Positions 55,353 to 64,000 of a stretch of 64,000 nt of DNA are shown in pieces (positions within the stretch are counted from its first letter, which is position 1; each line of letters opens with the position of its first letter). Below the pieces are notes generated by a model. That model did not search any database. It was not told where the DNA came from and worked only from the letters and a program-made list of their open reading frames with translations. The position numbers and the translations under genes are program-made. The DNA comes from Blepharisma stoltei (taxonomy: Eukaryota; Ciliophora; Heterotrichea; Heterotrichida; Blepharismidae), in contig CAJZBQ010000051.1 of assembly GCA_914767885.1 (NCBI GenBank), positions 852,501-916,500 on the forward strand, in the 5' to 3' direction.

Positions 55353-56096
55353 ATGGGACATAAATTAATTTTTCTCTTACTCCAAGTGAGAGAACAAAAA
55401 TTTTTGCTAGTTTTTTTCAAAATTCATATTCAAAATAATTTTTAATTTTTTTTTAAAATTAAAGCTGTCTTATATTTAATTGCTCACTGAGGGTTTTTTT
55501 TTTACCCAAAAAATAGGGTTCGCTCACAAAACAAAGATTTAGTCCTATTCCCCTATTTTTCAGCACAGCGAGATCATTTTAATTGTCCTTGCTCAGACAC
55601 ATTATTAAATAACAAATACTGTAATTCAGAATGCAATATAAGAGCTTGTAATTGAGACTATGGTGACTGTGACTCCGAAGGCAGTTCAGAAATGTTGGAA
55701 GCTATTATAATTATCGCTATCATCGGTGGCCTATTAATTTTTATGTAATTACTATTTAGATTTTGTGCATGTTTTATTACTTCAAGATTAAGATTATTTG
55801 AAAATTTACGTGGAGCTACTATAAATCCTGTTAATATAAACGACACAACTTTTACACAACAAAATGCAGCAAATGAAGCCGTTTTCGCAATTTTTTCAGA
55901 GAAAACAAAATACTTAGGACAGCCAATCTGCGCAATTTGTCTTATGGAATTTCAAAGAGGAGATCCTATTAGAATCACAAAATGTTTGCATCTTTTTCAT
56001 AATGAGTGCATAGAAAAATGAATGCTGGCAGCTCCAAATCCTAAATGTCCTGATTGCAACAAAGAGTGCACGCTTCAAAGCAGTTTTTATCAATAA
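55353..56096 (+). CDS. LNR-TM-RING-H2 membrane protein 4 (186 aa, one IES)
   Basis: Excising 55378-55545 creates a good signal peptide, MGHKLIFLLFPYFSAQ, in front of the LNR-like module (FNCPCSDTLLNNKYCNSECN, RACNWDYGDCDSE). The membrane helix MLEAIIIIAIIGGLLIFMFCACFI spans the 15-nt intron 55744-55758. RING-H2: CAICLMEF, KCLHLFHNEC, CPDC. The Trp in CIEKW is UGA. Net 561 nt. The IES lying exactly in the signal peptide shows that secretion of the LNR depends on excision. Confidence 0.85.
55378..55545. mobile_element. Degenerate family A-like IES in a signal peptide (168 bp)
   Basis: Left end TTACTCCAAGTGAGAGAACA is a mutated family A terminus, with AACAAAAATTTTTG following; the right part keeps GCTCACTGAGGG and TTCGCTCACAAAAC pieces of the direct pair. 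TA at 55378 and 55546 give the in-frame junction. Confidence 0.75.
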
Positions 56097-56656
56097 AAAA
56101 ATAAGACAAAGGTAGAAATCAAATTTTGAATTTAAATTTAGTATAATTATTAGGAGCAGTTTGTTTATTGTATTTAAGTAGTCAAAAATACATGATGCAG
56201 AGCCATCTTAAGTAAATTGCTAGGAAAATTAGCCTTTGCTTTTTCTTATAGGATTTAATTAAAATCTCTTGTGATAGAAAAACTGCTTAATCAGATTCAA
56301 TATAAAATATCAATAAAAATTAATTTTGTAATATTATTTCTAATCTTGCATAAATTCATTTCTCTGACCTTTTTTTCTAATGACGTATACCATAATTATT
56401 TATGATTTTATTGCTATCGGTCTCTTGTCATGCTAGCTATAAGAAAATTCAAATGTAAAAGTTTTTTAAAAATTATTTAAATGAGCTTCTTTTTCCAATA
56501 ATAATATTTTGGAAAATCCTGGCATTTGCATGCTTTGCTGGATTAAATACTTGAAAATAAAAAGCTCTTTTGGACTAATTAAAGTGCTTGCATTTTAAAC
56601 TATATCGTATCGATAGAGCAATAGTTATGATTATAAAAAATCTTTTAATAAATAAA
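56097..56656. other. AT-rich intergenic region, nothing recognised
   Basis: About 560 AT-rich bases between LNR-RING genes 4 and 5; no relics of the family, repeat ends or RNA genes were seen. Confidence 0.5.
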
Positions 56657-57295
56657 ATGGCTAATTCTCTTATCATAATGCTGGCTTTACTGCCAATTTC
56701 AATTTCCCAATACTCATATTCCAACTGTCCTTGCTCAACAGAACAGTTGCATAATAAAAAATGTGATCAAGAATGTAATACCAGTGACTGCAATTGAGAT
56801 AATGATGAGTGCTCGTCTAATGGAGGCTTTGAATATGTCCAAATGATGGTGATTCTTGGTGCTGCTGTTGGATTTATTGCAACATTGTAAATTTTATTTA
56901 GCTTATTTTTATGCTTTGTTTCAGTAAGGCTAAAATTATTCAGCAATCTAAGAAGCTTAGGACCTACCAACCCTTCAGAAAATCACGTAACAAAGGAACA
57001 AATAACTGAAGAGGTTCCACCTATGAATTTTTCAGAAGATACAAAGTACTCTGGGGAGCCAGTTTGCACTATCTGCCTTACTGATTTCAAAAATGGTGAC
57101 GTGGTTAGGATAACCAAGTGTATATAATAAGAAAAAATATTTGATATTTTTACTATTTTTTTAAAAAAATTTATCATCTCCAAGTGTATGCATATTTTTC
57201 ATTCAAAATGCATAGAGGAATGGCTGCTTTCTACGAATCATCCAAAATGTCCTGATTGCAACAAAATTTATGTTTTTCATGAGTTTTTTCAGTAA
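56657..57295 (+). CDS. LNR-TM-RING-H2 membrane protein 5 (185 aa, one IES)
   Basis: Signal peptide MANSLIIMLALLPISISQ, LNR-like module CPCSTEQLHNKKCDQECNTS then DCNWDNDEC (Trp by UGA), membrane helix FEYVQMMVILGAAVGFIATL around the 15-nt intron 56887-56901. The RING-H2 finger (CTICLTDF, KCMHIFHSKC, CPDC) is whole only after excising 57121-57186. Net 558 nt, ending TAA. Closest relative in the array is protein 6 (shared EQLHNKKCD). Confidence 0.9.
57121..57186. mobile_element. Short IES in the RING finger, 7-bp AAGTGTA repeats
   Basis: 66 bp of AT-rich DNA between AAGTGTA at 57116-57122 and 57182-57188. Excision leaves ACC AAG TGT ATG CAT, rebuilding the Cys-Met-His of the RING. The repeat exceeds the minimal TA. 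Confidence 0.85.
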
Positions 57296-57785
57296 ATTGA
57301 TCGGTATAATAATTATAGATATAGTAATGAAAGAATAAAATCAGCATAGTTTTAATGATAATCTTTAAAACATTAGAAATAAGCCTCAAATGCTTTCAAT
57401 TTTTTATTTTTCAATTATCGTGCAGACCCTTTAGATTCTTTAAAGATGTAGCTCAAAAGGGAAAATGGCTTATAAAAAGCATTTTTGCAAACAAACTAAA
57501 GTTAAATTTGGTAAATCTGAGATCTATTTATATTTGCCAATTTTGTTTTGAAAATAACTATTTTTCTTTATGGCTTTTCCTATAAGAATTCAAACAAAGA
57601 TTTGAACTATAAATAATTATATGCTAGTTAATTTTTCGGATGCGCATATGAAAGCTTATAATCATCAGAAAGTAACTTTTTCATTAAGATGCTCATATAC
57701 ATAAAATTTTGTGTTTAAAATGAATAATTCTTATTCCATAAAACTAATTTATCCTTTTATGAGTTGCCATTAAAGTCCAAAGTAT
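57296..57785. other. AT-rich intergenic region, nothing recognised
   Basis: About 490 bases after LNR-RING gene 5. Short open stretches exist but show no family resemblance or codon bias that would support a gene. Confidence 0.45.
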
Positions 57786-58060
57786 TGATTATCCAAATGG
57801 ATTTTGACTACAGGTCTTTTACTCCCGGTTTCGGGTGACCATAGTTCTTTTTTCCTTGGTGTCATCTCTCCAAAACACCCTAATTGCGTGAAGTACTGGA
57901 ATATTCCAAACCTGCTGAGACTCAGAATAGACTGCATAAGCCCATGCCGAGAGAAGATAGACACTCTACATGTAACTGATGGGCACCCGGCAAGCAAATG
58001 TCGGCTGTCGAAAGCGTACAGAGGCATCAAACCTGAAAGACTTTTAGCCCTTTAACCTCA
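57786..58060 (+). repeat. SINE-like repeat copy
   Basis: A GC-rich block homologous to 16970-17395 over its last 250 bases: TCTTTTTTCCTTGGTGTCA, CTCTCCAAA, and the end GAGGCATCAAACCTGAAAGA then CTTTTA. Mirror-image open frames on both strands are not treated as genes. Confidence 0.6.
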
Positions 58061-58333
58061 ATCTTAGTCTTTTATGAGCTTCCTACAAATATTCGCATGA
58101 AAATTGGATTACGAATAATTCATACCCTTTTGAGGTTAGAGTTGCCTTATAAATTTCAAGATGTCCAAAATATGAAATTTTCTCCATCTTAAATAGCGCA
58201 AATAATAATTTTTTTGAAATTCTCACCCTGCCATTGTTTAAAAATCAGCATTTGATATTTAATAAAGAGTAAAAATTTTTTAAAATTCAACATAGATTTC
58301 CTTAAATAAATGTGGATCTGAGCTCAATATAAA

Positions 58334-60158
58334 ATGGTGTTAAATTTTATTTTCCTATTAGTCTTACCCCACATATCTTTTCAGCAATCAGTTTTATCTG
58401 GTTGTCCTTGTACTTATGAACAGCTCCACAATAAAAAGTGCGATGATGAATGTGATATAGATGAATGTGATTTCGACAATGGAAGTTGTGATTCTTCTAG
58501 CAAAGACTTCAGCTATCTTGACGTCATCATTATTTCGTGCAGCACAGTTGGAGTTATAACAATTTTGTAATATATTAAATTCATATAATTAAATATGGCA
58601 TCTCAGTCACGCCTCAAGCATATATAGCGCTTTCCCGAGGATGGCGCGGAATGGCGCCATCCTCGGGAAAGTCAACTAAGCATCCACACGGGAACTGGGA
58701 GTTCCACGTGTGGATGCCATTTTTGACATGTGGGATCCAAACTTTCACATGTCAAAATGGCATCCACACGTGGAACTCCCAGTTCCCGTGTGGATGCTTC
58801 CTGGCTTTCCCGAGGATGGCGCCATTCCACGCCATCCTCGGGAAAGCGCTATATTTAATTATATCTGGAAAGGCTATAGGGAAAACTCTATAGTGTGAAA
58901 TCAGGAGTCACGCCCTAAGCTCTGAGTTCGACCTTTTTGCTGACAGCCTACCAGAAATTCCATTTTTTGGGCACATACATTAAATTGGCTTGGTGAATCA
59001 ACCCCCTGCAAATCGATATTCGGAAGGGTGCTGGGGACTTGAAGAAGGACTGGCGTTCGATATGTGCATCCTACTAGGATTTTCTTGGTTGGACGACCGC
59101 AGGCTACAATGCAAAGTTTTTAACTCAGAGAGAGATGGGTCCGGAAGTTGGAAAGGGGTTTCAAGCAGTGTCAATGGCATTCTCTTGGCCAATAGAAACT
59201 ATTCCCTAGCGTGAAATCAGGAGTTATGCCTTGGCTACAGGCTTCCATCTTAACAGAAAGTCGACTAGAATATTCAACCATTAGAATTTCAATGGTGGAT
59301 AGCATTGCTGGAGTATGGCATGATGATCCAAAACTTCTGATTACAAGGGACTTGCACAGGCCCATGTCTGGCAGGAGCAAGACTTTGAAGGCCTTGAGAC
59401 GATTGTCGGGTGAAGCAGGCAAATGGAGCCTTATGGAGGGAATAATTATCTTTAGATCCCGACATGGAGTTTTTCTATAATCTAACTAAGTACAATTGAA
59501 ATTTTTGCGCAGGAACCCATGTCAATACTCAGGAGATGGGAGGACAGCCATCGAAATCTGAACGCCTGAAGCCAAGGAGCCATTGAGGGTGAAGCCAGGT
59601 GGTTCATGAGTAATTGGTGGACTGGGGAACCCTGAAGAATGGTCGGAAGTCCATGCAGTAGCGGAAGGGTCCCCTTTAATTAATTAAGTGTGTACAGCAT
59701 ATTAAATTCATATATATATCGCTTTCTTAATTTACAATAATTTTAATTTCATGCAGAAATTAATCTGAATTATTTATAATAAATACTGAATTTTTCAATA
59801 TAGAGTTTATTTATTTAGAGCTGTTTGCTGCTATCTATCAACTAAAATCAATTTTTGGGATTGAATTAACAATATACGAAGGCATATAATTCCAGACAAT
59901 GACGGAGATCATCACATAACGAAGCGGCAATTACATCAAGAAGCTTCATTATTTATATATACAGAAAATGTTCAGTTTGTAGGAGAGCCTACTTGTGCAA
60001 TTTGCCTTATGGATTTTAAAAGGAATGATAGTGTGAGAATTACAAAATGCAAGCATATGTTTCATATGAATTGCATAGAACAATGGCTGGTCACAGCCAG
60101 ACGTCCAAAGTGTCCTGATTGCAATAAAGAGTACATTTCTAACGAGTTTTTTGAATAA
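58334..60158 (+). CDS. LNR-TM-RING-H2 membrane protein 6 (190 aa, intron swollen by a SINE)
   Basis: Signal peptide MVLNFIFLLVLPHISFQQ, LNR-like module CPCTYEQLHNKKCDDECDID then ECDFDNGSCD (Phe replaces the usual Trp), membrane helix YLDVIIISCSTVGVITIL. In its paralogues a 15-16-nt intron follows here; in this gene the intron runs 58567-59818 because a SINE-like element has inserted. Exon 2 (AVCCYLSTKINFWDW...) ends with RING-H2 CAICLMDF, KCKHMFHMNC, CPDC. Net 573 nt. Whether such a long intron is spliced in a species with 15-nt introns is open; it may instead be removed as an IES. Confidence 0.82.
58588..59699 (+). mobile_element. SINE-like insertion(s) in the intron of LNR-RING gene 6
   Basis: Target duplication TATTAAATTCATATA at 58573-58587 and 59700-59714. 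The 5' end AATTAAATATGGC(A/G)TCTCA matches the copy at 60484. Inside are two tandem homologous stretches (GTGAAATCAGGAGT at about 58895 and 59209), so it may be a dimer, and a palindromic MITE at 58623-58851. Confidence 0.78.
58623..58851. mobile_element. Large palindromic element nested in the SINE (229 bp)
   Basis: Arms TAGCGCTTTCCCGAGGATGG, almost perfectly inverted at the right end, with TA at 58623 and 58852. Further inverted repeats lie inside (GCATCCACACGGGAACTGGG and partner; GACATGTG...CACATGTC). Strikingly GC-rich compared with other palindromes here. The SINE copy at 60484 lacks it. Confidence 0.9.
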
Positions 60159-60467
60159 CAACTATGTCACTACCAATTTTTAAGAAATTCTAAATCGAAT
60201 TTTTATTTAAAATTTATTATATATTATCTGTAAAATTTTTTATGTTTTATAAACAGTCGATTTATCTGCTAATCGATTATGTGAGAAAAACAAAACGTCG
60301 GGTGCCACATTTTCAATATTAAGCAATGAATATCAAATATGGAATAGTAAAAAAATATATCATCAGATTTTAGTTTCTGCAGGCATTTGCCTTATGGAAT
60401 TAAATTGCTATTGACTTCTATTTATTGGTAGAGAAAGGCTATAAATAGATGTACTTAAAAAAAAAAA
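60159..60467. other. AT-rich intergenic region, nothing recognised
   Basis: About 310 bases downstream of LNR-RING gene 6; a single GGCATTTGCCTTATGGAATT near 60380 echoes the RING coding sequence (ICLME) and may be a tiny relic of another family member. Confidence 0.4.
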
Positions 60468-60483
60468 TTGGATTAAGTAAAGG

Positions 60484-61036
60484 GATAATTAAATATGGCG
60501 TCTCAACTTGAGTCTGGCCTTTCGGCCAGACAGTCTCGAGCCCTATTTAATTATATCCGGCAAGGTTTTGCCTAGCTAGAGATGGACAGCAATATCAGGT
60601 AAGCAATTCTGGCAGTGTACAGAGCCTGATCCTAGTCCGTTCTCAGGTTAGGATTTTACCTCGAAGGAAAAGGAGGCTTGGAGTTGGAAAGGAGAAGCCC
60701 AGCAGTGCCTACAGGTAATTCCTAGGCCATTCGGGCAAGTCTCTAGCGAGAAACCGGGAGTTTCGCCCCGGGCTACAAGTTTTTCCTTTTTTGCCGAAAG
60801 TCGGCCAGAAATTCCATTTTTTGGAATTTCCTAGCAGGCAACCTTCGCACAGAGAAAGTAGCTCATTCATGAGCCGTCGAAGCCGGAACATCGCGCAGGA
60901 GGCGCACGTTGGAGATCAAAGCTAGCTGTCCCAGCAACTAGTGGGCCCCGAGCGACGAAAGCGTGGTGGTAGTCCTGGAAGAGCAACCCCGTAGGAGACG
61001 TTAAACGTCATGGTTAATAAGTTAAGTTAAGTTAAG
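60484..61036 (+). mobile_element. Full-length SINE-like element (553 bp) with 16-bp target duplication
   Basis: TTGGATTAAGTAAAGG at 60468-60483 and 61037-61052. The 5' part holds the hairpin TCTGGCCTTTCGGCCAGA; the 3' end is CCCGTAGGAGACGTTAAACG, then CATGGTTAA and an AAGTT microsatellite tail. It is homologous to the copy in the phytochelatin synthase gene over most of its length. No protein-coding frame is conserved. It is the best reference copy of the family in the window. Confidence 0.88.
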
Positions 61037-61052
61037 TTGGATTAAGTAAAGG

Positions 61053-62094
61053 ATTTATTGGAAAATAAAAATTGCGAATGGATTTTGGATATGCATTTTA
61101 AAGTCTTTATTTATAATCCCTCAAGAAATTATATTATAATATATCAGATGTGTGAAAAATGATATGAAGCACTCTCTCCACCTCCCATATATCCCCTAGT
61201 GATTACATATATAAGAAAAATTAAAAAATCAATCTGGTATGCCAAATAATAACGGTGAATTTGCCAATGCATTTTTGCATTTAATAAAACATAAAACCTT
61301 CAGATATATTATTATAAGTACATTTAGACTCAAAATAATCCATATTTTCCGCGCTCTATAAAAATGTTCACTAAATTAATCCTAATAAATGAATCATTTA
61401 TATATACCAATCCTTTATATATTGTTTAAAAGTTTAATATTTTAGATTTAATTCAGCTAAACTCTTACACATAGCGCTCAGAAAAATTATTTGGATTATT
61501 CAAAGTTCTCTCATAGTCAATCTTTTTTCAGTTGATTATCTTGAATACTATGAGCGGAATGACAAAACTAATGACAAACCCACTAATAAAACGAATTATA
61601 CTAAAACATATAAAGGTTGTAAGGAAATCTCCATATGTTTTTGTAAGGTATTCTAACTTACCACTTTAAATTGGACTAAAATCCTATCAATTTAATGGGG
61701 GCTCATTTTAATTTTTTAGATCACTTTGGAACAGTACCTAAAGATAAATACCGATCTGAAAATTAAACTGAAAATGCTAATGGTATAAGATATTTTTCTC
61801 TAATTTAAAGGAGGAGAGTAAGCATTGATCTATTATCAAAGCTGGGATAAAAAACAAAGTCCCATAAATGAAGGTCTTTCATGTATAGGAAGCAGGAATT
61901 TGGGTCAAAAAATGTTTTCCTACCCAAAATCCAGCTAAAAACAGTATAAAAGTAGACTCTCTGCAGGCTTCTCTCATAGAATCAGTTTTGGTCAAATCTC
62001 CGCTGCAATCAGATGAAAAGTTATTGCTTCAATCTTTATCCCAATCAGGATCTCTATACAAATATATTCTATAAAATGCTAATTTCTATTAAAA
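61053..62094. other. AT-rich intergenic region with one MITE
   Basis: Apart from the family C-like element at 61654-61818 there is no feature I can support. It lies downstream of the PAP2-like gene. Confidence 0.5.
61654..61818. mobile_element. Degenerate family C-like IES/MITE (165 bp)
   Basis: TAA at 61654-61656 and 61819-61821. Left CTTACCACTTTAAATTGG with an imperfect inverted partner (CAATTTAATGGGGG); right TAATTTAAAGGAGGAGAG. An internally deleted member; intergenic. Confidence 0.7.
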
Positions 62095-62844
62095 TTATTT
62101 TTTAAGTTGATTTTTGCTTGGCCATATAAAAATTAATTTCCCGATCAATGCAACATATCATAATAATATTCCCCACATCCATAAAATCCCAAATACAAAA
62201 TTTACTATCAAAACAAATTTTTTATCTCCAAAACTTCTTTTGATATATCCTCTAATTTTGTCATTTAATAATAAAAACGCAATACAAAATCCCATAATAT
62301 TCCCATGAATGACTTGAAAATAGAAATGAACTCCGACATAAACTCTATCAAAATCTACCAAAACTATAATAATAGCTCCAATTGAAACAGCAAGCGCTTT
62401 TTCTTTATTATTTTTCACAAATTCTCCAGCAAAATATCCTACAACAGCTGCAACCATAAGTGCGTGTCCTGAAGGAGCTCCCCAGCCTCTTCCACAAATA
62501 ATCCCTTCGACGTCAGAGTTTCACCAAAAAGGCCTCGGATGCGAATAATGCATTTTCATAATATCGCTCATTCACAAAGCCAGCACTTCAGAAATAATTG
62601 CAAACGTGCCTATTTTATGGTCAATAGATGTATAACAAAACATTCCAGAAATAAGTAAAATATACATAGAGTAGGTAGAAATAATTTTAAAAATCTCGTT
62701 TGTGCTGCTTCTATTATTAGACTGAATTAAGGTAGTAAAATCAGCGCCGGAATTTTGCAATTTTTCTGTAAGTGTAGCTTCTATAATGCAACAAATAAGT
62801 GCCAGCACACACAAGACGGCTGGCAGGATATTTTGTAATATCAT
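62095..62844 (-). CDS. PAP2 / glucose-6-phosphatase-like membrane phosphatase, 249 aa
   Basis: A single exon with several UGA Trp codons. Phosphatase motifs in order: KMHYSHPRP (K-x6-RP), WGAPSGH (PSGH) and DRVYVGVHFYFQ (R-x5-H). The usual third-motif Asp is replaced by Gln, as in glucose-6-phosphatases, whose sequence there is H-x3-Q. About six to seven hydrophobic helices surround the motifs. The active site should face the ER lumen. Substrate unknown; lipid phosphate or sugar phosphate are both possible. Ends TAA. Divergent from the HEATR3-like gene. Confidence 0.85.
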
Positions 62845-62907
62845 ATATTTATTATTGATTTATTTGCTAAATTTTGCTCATATTTTCGCTGTTAATTAAT
62901 AAAAAGA

Positions 62908-64000
62908 ATGGTCAAAGCTCAAATTGTGAGAAATAAAAACATTCGTTTTGATCCTCTGAAGACTGAGATCCCTGTGAGTAGGAAGGGATTGAAAGGATAC
63001 GTAATTCATATTTAGCTGCGAAGCTCGTCTGTGAGAGAAAGGGAAATTGGGTGCATAGCTGTTGCAAACATTAAAAAAACCCATGATATGAAAATTATCA
63101 AGCTTATAGTCGAAAAAATTTCTGACAGCTGCCTATTTGTTAAGCTTGCTGCCTTGCAGGCAGCAATTTCCTTATCGCAAGAACATTCCGACGATTTTTT
63201 GCGGTTGGGAGTGCTAAATTTAATTGATCCTATACTAAGCCAGCATTTCTTAGCGGATTCAAAAATGCCAAGTTCCAAACAAGAAAGAAAATTAATCATT
63301 TCAATTGTACAGAATTCTTTATATTTACTGGAGTCTCTCTGCCAAGTAAACTTGGCTTTTTTTGACTCTTTTCAAGACTCTCCAATTATTCCGCGATGCT
63401 TAGAAGTTGTCTTAGCAAAAAATAAAAACTACATGGTCCCGTGCTTAGAGCTTTTAAATACTTTTGCTGAAGAAAATGAGCAAGCTTTTGAATTAATTGA
63501 AGACAATTTTGAAGAATTATACCAGCTAACTACCTACGATGATTTAACTCGAGATGTTAAAATGAACATTATTTTGCTAATATCAAGCGTTTGTATACCA
63601 AGCAAACAAAAGCAAATGATAGGAGAATACGTCATATTTCCATGCTGGCAAAATTTAGTATTCAATCCTTACAGCGAATTAGTCAATGAAGTTATATGTC
63701 TATTTTAAGATAATAAATACAAAAATTCAATAGTTTTAGGATATAATAAATTTTTAGCTATCAAGCACAAAGTCTATATAGATAAGAATACCTTCACTTA
63801 ATAAAAAATCAAAAAACAGTTATTTTGACGCTTGAAAAAGCTGTGTAAAAGCCCAAGAAATTACGCTGAAGATTATAACTAATTTGCTAGCTGTCGAAAA
63901 CGAGGAAACTCCAATTGGGAGCTATTTTATAAATAATAGCATGGTAAACGATATAGTGAGAATTGCTAGTGGGTTATTAGAAGATGTTGATATCGGCTTT
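62908..64000 (+). CDS. HEATR3/Syo1-like ARM-HEAT protein, N-terminal part
   Basis: Begins MVKAQIVRNKNIRFDPLKTE. A 15-nt intron at 63001-63015 (GYLRSSSVRERE after splicing) and a TA-bounded IES at 63701-63782 (EVICL/RIPSLNKKSKN) interrupt it. The body is HEAT/ARM repeats (RERE.IGCIAVANI, LFVKLAALQAAISL, AWKSCVKAQEITLKIITNLLA). The short basic N-terminus and the repeat layout fit HEATR3/Syo1, the chaperone that escorts ribosomal proteins uL5 and uL18 to the nucleus; a generic ARM protein is the alternative. The gene runs off the right edge. Confidence 0.7.
63701..63782. mobile_element. Short TA-bounded IES (82 bp) in the HEATR3-like gene
   Basis: AT-rich, with TAA and TAG in the host frame; TA at 63701 and 63783. 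Removal keeps the ARM-repeat frame open to the window edge. Confidence 0.6.

Noticed and set aside
57804-59480. Several 60-90-codon frames in the 57.8-59.5 kb region
   Set aside because: All lie in SINE-like repeats or the palindrome, on both strands, and are not conserved between repeat copies.

Overview
The window reads as germline (micronuclear) DNA of a heterotrich ciliate, most likely Blepharisma or a close relative. Three things in the sequence say so. (1) In-frame UGA stands where conserved families need tryptophan (LNR modules, LITAF, B9D1, phytochelatin synthase, reverse transcriptase), while UAA and UAG terminate genes. (2) Introns are 15-16 nt. (3) Many genes are cut by TA- or TNA-bounded inserts whose removal restores one long reading frame, which is how internal eliminated sequences (IESs) behave. 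Under the standard code, with IESs left in, most genes here look broken; joined at the boundaries given below, nearly all net lengths are multiples of three.

Layout. 1-209: 5' end of an 18S rRNA gene on the minus strand, then spacer and a tRNA-like/SINE-like repeat. 2.2-23 kb: gene-dense stretch with a SINE-split small gene, S49 peptidase, LITAF-domain protein, a ~1007-aa coiled-coil/PH protein cut by five inserts, two hypothetical proteins, a ubiquitin-like/zinc protein, an H2A variant, the Golgi SNARE GOSR1, a small coiled-coil protein, an ~881-aa kinase-like/zinc/SPRY protein cut by six inserts, and YKT6. 23.3-42.4 kb: a fourfold segmental duplication of [cysteine-rich surface protein, cathepsin L-like protease, 5' end of B9D1]. 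Only the outermost surface-protein gene and outermost B9D1 are whole, and two of four proteases survive. This tract also took up a hAT-like transposon, a decayed bacterial fragment (IS481 transposase, a hypothetical protein, a nusA piece) and a 5'-truncated non-LTR retrotransposon that itself contains an IES. 42.4-52.4 kb: phytochelatin synthase (split by a SINE), a START-domain protein, WASHC4/SWIP and RAB2. 52.8-60.2 kb: a tandem family of small LNR-TM-RING-H2 membrane proteins (five intact, one region of pseudogenes). 60.5-64 kb: SINE, IES, a PAP2/glucose-6-phosphatase-like enzyme, and the start of a HEATR3/Syo1-like gene.

The most striking system is the IES/MITE population. Three sequence-unrelated families (A: CCCTCCGTGAGYGAACAAAA; B: CCCCATCCTTGATCGAACG; C: CTTTTAAATTGGAAC) share one blueprint: the family motif forms a hairpin at one end and two direct copies at the other, the outer ends read CTCCC...GGGAG, and a 3-bp TNA is duplicated. 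A second class consists of ~150-bp near-perfect palindromes at TA. A GC-rich SINE-like family with 12-16-bp target duplications has landed in two coding regions and in a formerly tiny intron.
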